DNA of 35,061 nt from an uncultured Mycoplasmatota bacterium. GTDB lineage: Bacteria; Bacillota_I; Bacilli_A; RF39; UBA660. The position numbers and the translations under genes were made by a program. Below are positions 24,410-32,343 of this stretch, piece by piece; within the stretch, counting starts at the first letter, position 1; each line of letters starts with the position of its first letter. The notes below the pieces were generated by a model. The model searched no databases, was not told the DNA's origin, and saw only the letters and a program-made list of their open reading frames with translations. The stretch spans positions 1-35,061 of the forward strand of contig URNW01000013.1 of NCBI GenBank assembly GCA_900549285.1, read 5' to 3'.

Positions 24410-25305
24410 TCTTGATGCATAAATGAAACTAAATGATGAATAGATTCTTTTTTCAAGGTATCTGAAGTATGGACATAAGTCTTTAGGGTAATCTCAATAG
24501 AAGAATGACCTAAAAGTTCACTAAGTGTTTTGATATCAACTTTAGCTTCAATACATCTAGTTGCAAAAGTATGTCTTAAAGCATGAAAATGAATAGATTG
24601 AATGTTTAATTTTTTTAATAGACGTTTAAAAGAATCTTCTAAAATACGTGGATCATATAATTTATTAGATCGAGACAAGATATAATTTTCAGGAATAATA
24701 TCTTGTTTTTTTAATAGTGGAATGATAAACGAAGGAAGAGGAATCATTCTTTTAGAAGTAATGGTTTTAGGAATACTAGCAACTAATTTTGTTTTACTTC
24801 CATTACTTTTAATTCGCAAGATTGTTCTTTCTACTTTTAAAGTTTCTTTTTCAAAATCGATATCTTTCCATTTTAAACCACATACTTCACCAATTCTAAG
24901 CCCAGTATAAAGAGTAAGTAAAATAAAAAGATGTCGTAAATTATTTTTACTCATAATATAGTTTTCTATTCTTTTTTGCTCATCTTTTCCTAGAATTATA
25001 ACTTCCTTTTTTTCACGTGTAGGAAAGTAATTAGAAAATAATAGAGCTTTTCTTCTTTTTTCTTTTATAGCATCTTTTAAACTAGCTTTTAAAATATATA
25101 AAAGTGTCTTTTTCATAGATAAAGATAGATTTTGCTTTTCTAAAAAGAATTTTTCCATATCTTTTTCACTAACCTTTTTTAAAGAAATGTTTTGAAAAAA
25201 AGGATTAATATGAATCCGAATTATAGTTTCATATTTTTGCCAAGATTGAATTTTAATATTCTTCTTTTGATGTAGCCATTCATCTAAATAATCGATATAT
25301 TGCAT
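24406..25305 (-). CDS. Tyrosine recombinase (phage-type integrase)
   Basis: The 299-residue product has an N-terminal SAM-like core-binding domain and a complete catalytic domain: TGLRIGEV (Arg137), the beta-hairpin Lys in SKRMIPLP, HALRHTFA (His241, Arg244), LGHSS (His267) and TYVH (nucleophile Tyr277). The active site looks intact. No phage structural, replication or excisionase gene is beside it, and no obvious att pair is visible. It lies at the border of the surface-protein island and points away from it, so it may be a remnant of the element that brought the island in, or a recombinase acting on it (both inference). Confidence 0.92.
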   Translation of the reverse strand: MQYIDYLDEWLHQKKNIKIQSWQKYETIIRIHINPFFQNISLKKVSEKDMEKFFLEKQNLSLSMKKTLLYILKASLKDAIKEKRRKALLFSNYFPTREKKEVIILGKDEQKRIENYIMSKNNLRHLFILLTLYTGLRIGEVCGLKWKDIDFEKETLKVERTILRIKSNGSKTKLVASIPKTITSKRMIPLPSFIIPLLKKQDIIPENYILSRSNKLYDPRILEDSFKRLLKKLNIQSIHFHALRHTFATRCIEAKVDIKTLSELLGHSSIEITLKTYVHTSDTLKKESIHHLVSFMHQD

Positions 25306-25456
25306 ATTTTCACCTCCATTTCCGCGTTTATTTTACCTATTTTTTCTAGAACATAAAAATTAGAAAGACTATTAGAATAATAAATGAGGAATTTAACATA
25401 AAAATAATATCAAAAAGAAAATAAAAGTAATTTCTAAAAAAAGTATAAACTCCCAA

Positions 25457-25484
25457 TTGACAAAGATAGTGGGGGGGGTATAAT
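25457..25484 (+). promoter_or_regulatory. Consensus promoter with poly-G spacer (phase-variation candidate)
   Basis: A perfect TTGACA (25457-25462) and a perfect TATAAT (25479-25484) flank a 16-base spacer whose last eight bases are all G (25471-25478). Gain of one G would give the optimal 17-base spacing and loss would weaken it. Homopolymer G or C tracts in promoter spacers are a known slipped-strand phase-variation mechanism in surface-protein genes of other bacteria. Confidence 0.75.
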
Positions 25485-25516
25485 CTTATTATAGATGGTA
25501 GAGGTGATTAAAGAGT

Positions 25517-26092
25517 GTGGAGAAGAAAAGAACAACAAAAGTTTTGGCTATATTGGCGATTTTAATTGCCATAGCGGGTATGAGTATATCCTTTGCTAGT
25601 TTTAGTACAAAACTAGATATAAATGGCTATGCAAGTATGGGAAATGCAAATTGGCATATTTATTTTGATAATTTATCTTCAGCTGAAGTAAAAGGTGAAG
25701 CAGAAGAAATAACTCATCCCACCATTACTAATAATTCAACAAGTATTGGTACATATTATGTCAAATTAAATCGTCCAAATGATTCTATTAGTTATACATT
25801 TGATATTGTAAATGCTGGGGGATTAGATGCCAAATTAACAACTTTAAATATGCCTAAACCTATCTGTGTAGGAAGTGGAGCTAATAAAGAAATAGATGAA
25901 AAACTGGTGTGTGATCATCTAAAGTATACCTTAACCAAATTAGATGGCTCTACATATAGTCTTGCTGATGTCATTAAAAAAGAAGAAAGATTAACAGTCA
26001 AGTTAACACTTACTTATGAAGGAGATACCCTCCCAAATGAGGAAGTAAAAATTGAAGGTTTGGGAATAGACCTAAATTATTCTCAAAATTAA
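25517..26092 (+). CDS. TasA/CalY-like secreted protein, SipW-type signal
   Basis: The GTG start follows AGAGGTGA by nine bases. The 191-residue product has a basic leader, a hydrophobic helix and a FASFSTKLDINGYA junction, the pattern of SipW-dependent signal peptides. The mature part is beta-rich with WHIYFDNL, a ...DSISYTFDIVNAGGLDAKL stretch and a Cys pair (PICVGS, LVCDHL). The family (camelysin/TasA-like) forms biofilm fibres in Bacillus; fibre formation here is inference. It is the first gene after the poly-G promoter, followed by a paralogue 18 bases later. Confidence 0.8.
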   Translation: MEKKRTTKVLAILAILIAIAGMSISFASFSTKLDINGYASMGNANWHIYFDNLSSAEVKGEAEEITHPTITNNSTSIGTYYVKLNRPNDSISYTFDIVNAGGLDAKLTTLNMPKPICVGSGANKEIDEKLVCDHLKYTLTKLDGSTYSLADVIKKEERLTVKLTLTYEGDTLPNEEVKIEGLGIDLNYSQN

Positions 26093-26110
26093 AAATAGGA
26101 GGAAATAAAA

Positions 26111-26701
26111 ATGGAAAAAGAAAGAAAATCAAGAATTTTAGCAGTGATAGCTATTTTAATCGCTGTAGTAAGTTTAGGAGTGGGGTTTGCCGCATTTAGT
26201 CGTGATCTGCATATTAATGGCACAGCAACAGTAAAAGCAACATCTTGGGATGTACATTTTACTAATTTACAAGAGGTAGCAAAAACAGGAACAGCAGAAG
26301 AAACATCAAAACCAACAATCAATACGGAAGATACAACGATTAGTAATTTTGCTGTAACTTTAAAAAGTCCTGGTGATTCTATCAAATACCAATTTGATAT
26401 TACTAATGGAGGAAGTTTTGATGCCAAAATTACTAATGTTTCATTAGGAAAACCAGTTTGTACAGGATCAGGATTAAATAAAGAACAAGATGAGACTAAT
26501 GTATGTAATCATCTTGAATATAAACTAACTTATGAAAATGGTGGAGCCGAAGTAAAAACAGATGATACTCTAAACGCATCAGAAACCAAAACCGTAAATT
26601 TAACTTTAACTTATAAAAGTGATATTAGTGCGGAAGAATTACCACAAGATGATGTTACCATTAGTGGTTTAGATACAGTGATTACTTATTCCCAAAAATA
26701 A
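26111..26701 (+). CDS. TasA/CalY-like secreted protein, second copy
   Basis: This 196-residue protein is a clear paralogue of the preceding one: FAAFSRDLHINGTA junction, WDVHFTNLQE, DSIKYQFDITNGGSFDAKI and a matching Cys pair (PVCTGS, NVCNHL). The two may be major and minor subunits of one fibre, as with TasA and its partners (inference). AGGAGGA precedes the ATG. A strong hairpin follows, so the downstream peptidase gene would depend on read-through or its own promoter. Confidence 0.8.
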   Translation: MEKERKSRILAVIAILIAVVSLGVGFAAFSRDLHINGTATVKATSWDVHFTNLQEVAKTGTAEETSKPTINTEDTTISNFAVTLKSPGDSIKYQFDITNGGSFDAKITNVSLGKPVCTGSGLNKEQDETNVCNHLEYKLTYENGGAEVKTDDTLNASETKTVNLTLTYKSDISAEELPQDDVTISGLDTVITYSQK

Positions 26702-26712
26702 GTCTTAAAAAA

Positions 26713-26739
26713 GAAGTGCAAGTTTAAGATTGCACTTTT
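26713..26739 (+). terminator. Terminator after the TasA-like pair
   Basis: GAAGTGCAA (26713-26721) pairs with TTGCACTTTTC (26730-26740), with an 8-base loop. Confidence 0.7.
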
Positions 26740-26768
26740 CGTTATGAAGAAAGAAAAGAGGTGAAATC

Positions 26769-27908
26769 ATGAAATCTAGTGAAAAGAAATTACTTGGAAT
26801 TGATATTCTTTTTTGTGTTTTTCTCTTTATTAATTCCTTGTTTCTTTTTATCAAAGATCCTCTTATTCTTTCTTTTTTCTTACTGATCTTTTGGTTACTT
26901 GCTATTTTTATATTAGGCTATGAAAAAGATCGCCACCGCTTTCAAAAAGATGGAATTTTAATGGTTATTATTTTTGCTTTTGTCTATCAAATCATAACTT
27001 ATTTATCAGGTATATTTTTAGGCTTTGTGAATAATAGCTATAGTTTATCACCCCTTAATATTTTACGGAATACCTTACCTCTGATCCTTTTTGTTATTAC
27101 CAGTGAATTATTAAGATATGAATTAACCATCAAAGGGGAAAAAAGAAAATCATTAATTATATTTTCAACCATACTATTTATCTTTTTAGATGTAGTAAGT
27201 TCCCTGTATTTATATGATTTAAATAATCATTATGATATTTTAGAATTAGTAGCAATTACATTAATTCCAAGTATTAGTAAAAACATACTATTTACTTATT
27301 GGATTTTAAGATTTGGATATAAAGCTAATATTTTATATCGGCTTTTAATGGGATTACCTACTTATCTTATTCCTATTTTACCTCATTTCAATTTATATTT
27401 AGAAGCTGTAATAAGTTTTATCTATCCAATTATTTTATTTGGAGTTACTAAAAATATGCTAAGGGAAGAGGAAAAAGAAAAATTGCATGTTCATGTAGCA
27501 TTAAGAAAATGTATTTCTTTTGTAATCATACTCTTCTTAATTGGAATAGTAGGACTTACAAGTGGGGTATTTAAGTATTACTCTTTAGCAATAGGAAGTG
27601 GTTCTATGGAGCCAAATATTAAAGTAGGAGATGTCGTAATTGTTGAAAAACTAAAAGAAAATGAATTAGATAAAATTAAAGAAGGAACAATATTAGTATT
27701 TAAAGAAAGTGATAAAGTAGTAGTACACCGTGTAATAGAAGTAATAAAAGAAAATAATACCTATCAATTTAAAACAAAGGGAGATCACAATGATACCGAA
27801 GATAATTGGGTTGTAGATAAAAAAGATGTTATAGGACTAGCTACTTTAAAAATTCCTTATGTTGGTTATCCAACAATTTGGTTAAATGAATTAATAGGAG
27901 GAGTATAA
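26769..27908 (+). CDS. SipW/ER-type signal peptidase I with multi-span N-terminal domain
   Basis: The C-terminal ~125 residues are a signal peptidase of the ER/SipW type: GSGSMEPNIKVGDVV with nucleophile Ser279, VVVHRVIEV with His320 in place of the bacterial Lys, and a TKGDHND.EDNWVV segment. The first ~250 residues contain about seven hydrophobic helices, far more than the one or two of B. subtilis SipW. It is set between TasA-like proteins and the cassette array, all of which carry SipW-type signals, so it is the probable processing enzyme for the island. AGAGGTG precedes the ATG. The next gene starts two bases after its stop. Confidence 0.88.
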   Translation: MKSSEKKLLGIDILFCVFLFINSLFLFIKDPLILSFFLLIFWLLAIFILGYEKDRHRFQKDGILMVIIFAFVYQIITYLSGIFLGFVNNSYSLSPLNILRNTLPLILFVITSELLRYELTIKGEKRKSLIIFSTILFIFLDVVSSLYLYDLNNHYDILELVAITLIPSISKNILFTYWILRFGYKANILYRLLMGLPTYLIPILPHFNLYLEAVISFIYPIILFGVTKNMLREEEKEKLHVHVALRKCISFVIILFLIGIVGLTSGVFKYYSLAIGSGSMEPNIKVGDVVIVEKLKENELDKIKEGTILVFKESDKVVVHRVIEVIKENNTYQFKTKGDHNDTEDNWVVDKKDVIGLATLKIPYVGYPTIWLNELIGGV

Positions 27909-27909
27909 A

Positions 27910-29049
27910 ATGAGTGAACGAGTAAAATATGAAGGTGCTGAAAAAAGATATTATGTGAGTAAGCCTAAAAAACGTTTAAAGTATGGAGCATGGTTTAGTA
28001 TTTTAGTTTTACCAGCAATTATTTTTATTATTCTTGGTTTCTTTTTAACAAAAGATGCTATTACGGTAGATGATGAAAATAAAGTTACATACAATGAACT
28101 TGGAAAAGTAGATTATAAAGTTTATTTAAAAGAAAATGATTATTATGATAAGCCATTCTTAGATAAAGGAATGCAATATATAGCTAGTTTAATTAGAAGT
28201 ATTAATGTAAAATTTAATTATGAAATTCATACAACAGAAGAATTAGATTATCATTATGCTTATGATATATCAGCAAATTTAGTTGTTACAGATAAAAATG
28301 ATCCAACCAAAGTTTTATATGAAAGACCAGAAGTTTTATTAAACAATAAAACAGTGGATATAACAGATAATAATTTTGTGATTAATGAAGATATCGATAT
28401 TGATTATGATAAATATAACGAGTATGTAAATGCATTTAAAAGTGAATATGCTCTAACAGTAGATAGTAATTTAGTAATTACTTTAACAGTAAAAACGGAA
28501 GGTAATTATGAATTAACGAATGAAGAGCTAAAAAAGGATAATACTCTTACGGTAACAATTCCCTTATCTGAACAAACAATCAATATTGGCTTAGAAACAG
28601 ATGATATTAATGAAAGTGGAACAATTAGTAATGTAACCTCAGCTAAAATACAAAATTCTTTAACTTTAGCAGGAGGAATATTATTTGATATTTTAGGTAT
28701 TACTTTTATTGGTGCAGCAATTTATATTTATCTAAGTACTGATAATAAGAAGAACTTATATGAACAAGAAGTACATAGAATCTTAAAAAATTATGATCGT
28801 TTAATTGTTACAAGTAAACGTCCAAATATTGATGAAAATAATTTTGAAAATAAAATAAGAGTAATGAGTATTGAAGAATTAATAGATGTATATGAAACAA
28901 CTAAACAACCAATTATTTATTATGAAGTAATACCAGGAGAAAAGAGTTATTTTATTGTCATGAATGATAAAACTTTATATAAATTAACAATTACAAAAGC
29001 CTGGTTAGAAAAGCAAAAATATTTAAAAGAACAAGCTAAAAATAATTAA
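27910..29049 (+). CDS. DUF5305-like membrane protein
   Basis: The 379-residue product has a basic N-terminus, a transmembrane helix at residues ~25-48, a large extracytoplasmic beta-rich domain of ~190 residues, a second helix near residues 250-275 and a cytoplasmic tail of ~100 residues. This matches DUF5305 proteins, which often sit beside SipW-type signal peptidases in Bacillota and Archaea. I infer an accessory role in export or assembly of the surface proteins. GGAGGAG precedes the ATG, and it is coupled to the peptidase gene. Confidence 0.75.
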   Translation: MSERVKYEGAEKRYYVSKPKKRLKYGAWFSILVLPAIIFIILGFFLTKDAITVDDENKVTYNELGKVDYKVYLKENDYYDKPFLDKGMQYIASLIRSINVKFNYEIHTTEELDYHYAYDISANLVVTDKNDPTKVLYERPEVLLNNKTVDITDNNFVINEDIDIDYDKYNEYVNAFKSEYALTVDSNLVITLTVKTEGNYELTNEELKKDNTLTVTIPLSEQTINIGLETDDINESGTISNVTSAKIQNSLTLAGGILFDILGITFIGAAIYIYLSTDNKKNLYEQEVHRILKNYDRLIVTSKRPNIDENNFENKIRVMSIEELIDVYETTKQPIIYYEVIPGEKSYFIVMNDKTLYKLTITKAWLEKQKYLKEQAKNN

Positions 29050-29056
29050 TGTTTAT

Positions 29057-29082
29057 AAGGAGTAAGATACTTCTTACTCCTT
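29057..29082 (+). terminator. Hairpin after the DUF5305-like gene
   Basis: AAGGAGTAAG (29057-29066) pairs with CTTACTCCTT (29073-29082), a 10-bp stem without a T-run. It may be a weak terminator or RNA processing site between the operon and the cassette array. Confidence 0.5.
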
Positions 29083-29109
29083 CATAAATACATGAAAGGA
29101 AGTGATTAA

Positions 29110-30147
29110 ATAAAAGCCAAAATATTAATTTTGGTATTAATAACAATTATAGGATTAAGTATTGGGTATAGTGCTTTTAATACGAATTTAAATATTAGTG
29201 GAGAAGCAACATTTCAAGTTACTTATGATCTTGCTAAAAATAAAATCTTAAATGATAATGGTGGAAAGGATTTTATTGAAAGTAAAGGTACTCCAGATTT
29301 TAGTAAGATAGCAACAACAGATGAAGGAATGTATGCAACAAGTGATGATTATGGAACAAGCTATTATTATCGTGGTGATATTCAAAATAATTGGTTATAT
29401 TTTGCAGGCTACTACTGGCGAATCATTCGTATTAATGGAGACGGATCTATTAGAGTAATCTATAATGGAACAACAACGAATCAAACAGGAAGTGATACTC
29501 AAATAGGAACAAGTGCATTTAATACTTTATCAGATAGAAGTGAATATGTTGGTTTTAAGTATACAATTGGTGAACAACATGGAACAAGTACAAATAGCAC
29601 AATTTTAAATGAATTAAATAAATGGTATGAAACTAATTTATTAAAGTATTCTACACTGATTAACGATAGTGGTTTTTGTGGAGATAGAACATCAACAACA
29701 AATAGTTCTTCAGCTCCAGATGGTACTGGCGGTATTGGGGATGAAACTACTTATTATGGAGCAAGGTATCGCTTATATAATAATAAACAACCGACATTAA
29801 AGTGTCCTGATATTATTAAAGATTTATATACAATTAGTAACGTTGGCAATCAATCTCTAAATTATCCAATAGGATTAATAAGTGCAGATGAAGTAGCCTT
29901 TGCTGGTGGCGTTCATGAAACACAAAATTTAACTTATTATTTATATACGAATGAATATTATTGGACAATATCTCCTTGTGGCTCTGTATTTACTAGATTG
30001 TTTGCAGTGTTTCAAAATGGTGAGTTCACTAATGGAAGAGTATATAATACTTATGGCATAAGACCAGTCATTAACTTAAAAGCAAATATTATGCTGTCGG
30101 GGAATGGAACAAAGACAAATCCCTATAAAGTTGTTAATACAACATAG
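29110..30147 (+). CDS. Cassette 1: secreted lectin-fold-like surface protein
   Basis: The frame after the stop at 29107 has no ATG, GTG or well-placed TTG near the ribosome site AAAGGAAGTGAT (29095-29106). ATA at 29110 has ideal spacing and gives a normal basic-hydrophobic leader (KAKILILVLITIIGLS) ending in IGYSAFN. A TTG at 29131 is the canonical alternative but would lose the basic residues. The body is a paralogue of the gene at 2-1096 and of cassette 4 (YYWRIIRINGDGSIR, SGFCGDR, LISADEVAFAGG, GIRPVINL). Its C-terminus uses ordinary AT-rich codons, so unlike the first gene it shows no sign of recent DGR variation. The stop overlaps the first inter-cassette element. Confidence 0.8.
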   Translation: MKAKILILVLITIIGLSIGYSAFNTNLNISGEATFQVTYDLAKNKILNDNGGKDFIESKGTPDFSKIATTDEGMYATSDDYGTSYYYRGDIQNNWLYFAGYYWRIIRINGDGSIRVIYNGTTTNQTGSDTQIGTSAFNTLSDRSEYVGFKYTIGEQHGTSTNSTILNELNKWYETNLLKYSTLINDSGFCGDRTSTTNSSSAPDGTGGIGDETTYYGARYRLYNNKQPTLKCPDIIKDLYTISNVGNQSLNYPIGLISADEVAFAGGVHETQNLTYYLYTNEYYWTISPCGSVFTRLFAVFQNGEFTNGRVYNTYGIRPVINLKANIMLSGNGTKTNPYKVVNTT

Positions 30148-30275
30148 AACAGTTAGTTGTGCGATATTTATTAAGTATTTAAGTACAAAAAAAGTAACAT
30201 ATTTGTAAAAAATACATTACTTTTCATTAAATAATTATCATAGAACTAACTGTTCTAAGAGTATATTCTTAGAAT
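30145..30275 (+). repeat. Inter-cassette structured element 1
   Basis: Left arm 30145-30158 and right arm 30244-30257 are perfect 14-bp complements (TAGAACAGTTAGTT and AACTAACTGTTCTA). A second hairpin TTCTAAGA (30253-30260) with TCTTAGAA (30267-30274) reuses the end of the right arm. An inner AAAAGTAA / TTACTTTT stem lies between. Overall length is 131 bases. Confidence 0.85.
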
Positions 30276-30302
30276 GATGGAAAGGAAGTGGTAAAAAAAT
30301 TT

Positions 30303-32174
30303 ATGCAAAAGCATGGCATAATGCTTTTGATAATCATAATAATTTTATGTTTATCTATTGGGTATAGTGCTTACAATCGTGAATTAATGATTAGTGGAGA
30401 GGCAACAGTTAGAATACCAGCCGATATACGTGTTACGAATATTAAATTATTAGAAAAAGTAAACAGTAATGAGTTATATAATCCTAAATATTCTAAAGAT
30501 ACTACTAGTACTCATGTTAGTTTAATGAATTCTAATTCATCAATCACTTATCAAGTAGAAATAACAAATACTACAGGTAAGAGGTGGATTATAAGAAGTA
30601 TTGATGAATTAAGCTTTAATAATTCACAAGTTTTTTATGAAATAAGTGGATTGGAAATAAACAAAGTATATGAAGAAGAAAAATTACTATTTACTATTAC
30701 TTTTAATAGTTTAAGTAGTAATGTAGAAGAAGTAAGTTTATCTTTAAAATATGATTTAGAAATATATGATGGTTATCAGATTACTCTTATTAATGATGAA
30801 GAAACATTGATAGAATATACTGAAAATAATATTCTAACATTAGAAAACACACCATATTTAAATAATATTGACAATTATGTAGCCATAGAAGCAAATAATG
30901 GAGTAATACCAAGTATTAATGTAAATACCTTATATTTAGACAATATTTCCAAAGACACAACTGTTTATTTAGCTTCAAGCTTTAGTTCTTCTCTTAATTG
31001 GGCAGATAATAGTTTAGTTAATATAGTGATACTTAAAGATAATGAAGAAAATAAATTAACTACTTTAAACAATACAAATATAAAATTAAACTTAAATGGG
31101 AAAAATATTACTTCATCAAGAAATCTTAATGAAAGTGAGTATTTAATTACAAATAGTGGTGATTTAGAAATAATTGGAAATAATGGTTCAATTAGAGGAA
31201 ACGTAAGTAGCATTTTACATCAACAAGGAGATTTAAAAATAGAAGGAGGATCTTATAATAAAATTTTAGCTCATGATAAAGCAACTATAACAGGAAGTAA
31301 TCACTATTGTACCAATGACATTTTAAATTGCTATCCATTGATGATAGAAGATAATAAAGAAGGAGCTATTATTGATAGAATTATCTCATCTTCAAATGGG
31401 AAAGGACTAGGAATAATTTCAAGTGGATATACTAGTGTTAGTAATAGTCAAATAACATGTTACCAAGATAATTGCTTTTACGTAAGAAATTCTAAAGGTG
31501 AATTGAATAAAAGTACTATAAGTGCATATGGATATGGAATTAGAAACAGAAATAGTAATTTTACAATAAATGATAGTAGTGTTTCAAATATTAACATACA
31601 GACTACAAATAGCTCATCACTTATTAGAAATGAGGAAAATGGAATATTAACAATTAAAGATGGAATTTATGAGATAAATAATACTGGTGGAATTAGTCGA
31701 GCAACAGTTACAAACACTTTAGGAACACTAAACATTTATAATGGTACTTTTATCGGTTCTACAGCCAGTACAATTGAAAATGCTCAAGGCATTATAAACT
31801 TTTATAATGGAACAGTTACTTCATTAGATAACCACGCATTTTTTTCAACTAACGGAACTACCAACATATACACAGGAAAAATAAATGCTTTTTTAAGTAC
31901 AATTGTAATTAATTCTGGTGGCAAAGGAATTTTTAATATATTAGGTGGTGAGTTGAACGTAACAAGTAGTAATGGATCAAGTAATATAGAAAATAGAGGG
32001 TTGGGAACTATTAATATTTGTAACGCAACAATTAATGGATACGAAGGGAAACCTGAATTATTGAATAGGAGTACTGGATATATAAAGTATAAATCTAATG
32101 TTCAATTTAAGTATCATAATATTGCAAGTAATCCTAATATTATTTCAGATGATAGTATAACATGTGAAGGATAA
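30303..32174 (+). CDS. Cassette 2: secreted beta-helix surface protein
   Basis: I choose the ATG at 30303 because the same ATG-CAAAAGCAT start is conserved in all later cassettes; a GTG at 30288 is in frame here but not in cassettes 3 and 4. The ~623-residue product has the common SipW-type leader ending IGYSAYN, a ~180-residue beta-sandwich-like region, then many short repeats of the type TINDSSVSNI, LTIKDGIYEI, LNIYNGTFIG, INFYNGTVTS and FNILGGELNV, typical of a right-handed parallel beta helix. Such folds occur in adhesins and polysaccharide lyases; no catalytic site is evident. The leader is shared with neighbours but the body is unrelated. Confidence 0.8.
   Translation: MQKHGIMLLIIIIILCLSIGYSAYNRELMISGEATVRIPADIRVTNIKLLEKVNSNELYNPKYSKDTTSTHVSLMNSNSSITYQVEITNTTGKRWIIRSIDELSFNNSQVFYEISGLEINKVYEEEKLLFTITFNSLSSNVEEVSLSLKYDLEIYDGYQITLINDEETLIEYTENNILTLENTPYLNNIDNYVAIEANNGVIPSINVNTLYLDNISKDTTVYLASSFSSSLNWADNSLVNIVILKDNEENKLTTLNNTNIKLNLNGKNITSSRNLNESEYLITNSGDLEIIGNNGSIRGNVSSILHQQGDLKIEGGSYNKILAHDKATITGSNHYCTNDILNCYPLMIEDNKEGAIIDRIISSSNGKGLGIISSGYTSVSNSQITCYQDNCFYVRNSKGELNKSTISAYGYGIRNRNSNFTINDSSVSNINIQTTNSSSLIRNEENGILTIKDGIYEINNTGGISRATVTNTLGTLNIYNGTFIGSTASTIENAQGIINFYNGTVTSLDNHAFFSTNGTTNIYTGKINAFLSTIVINSGGKGIFNILGGELNVTSSNGSSNIENRGLGTINICNATINGYEGKPELLNRSTGYIKYKSNVQFKYHNIASNPNIISDDSITCEG
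30306..30329 (+). repeat. Conserved start-codon hairpin (cassette 2 copy)
   Basis: CAAAAGCAT (30306-30314) and ATGCTTTTG (30321-30329) are a perfect 9-bp inverted repeat around GGCATA, immediately after the ATG. Identical copies start at 32347, 33927 and 35012, in cassettes 3, 4 and 5. It is absent from cassette 1. Confidence 0.75.
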
Positions 32175-32183
32175 ACATAAACA

Positions 32184-32315
32184 TAGAATAATCAATTGTG
32201 CGATAATTTTTAGGTAAAAAAACATATAAAAAAACAGTAAATTTTATAAAAACTTACTGTCATATGCTTTTAAAATATCGTAGAATTGATTATTCTAAGA
32301 GTATTATCTTAGAAT
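32184..32315 (+). repeat. Inter-cassette structured element 2
   Basis: Arms 32184-32197 and 32284-32297 are perfect 14-bp complements (TAGAATAATCAATT and AATTGATTATTCTA). The competing hairpin pairs ATTCTAAGA (32292-32300) with TCTTAGAAT (32307-32315). An inner ACAGTAA / TTACTGT stem is present. Length 132 bases. Confidence 0.85.
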
Positions 32316-32343
32316 GATGGAAAGGATGTGGTTATATTATTTT

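Noticed and set aside
30288..30302. Upstream GTG start for cassette 2
   Set aside because: The equivalent GTG is out of frame in cassettes 3 and 4, while the ATG before CAAAAGCAT is conserved in all, so the ATG is the real start.
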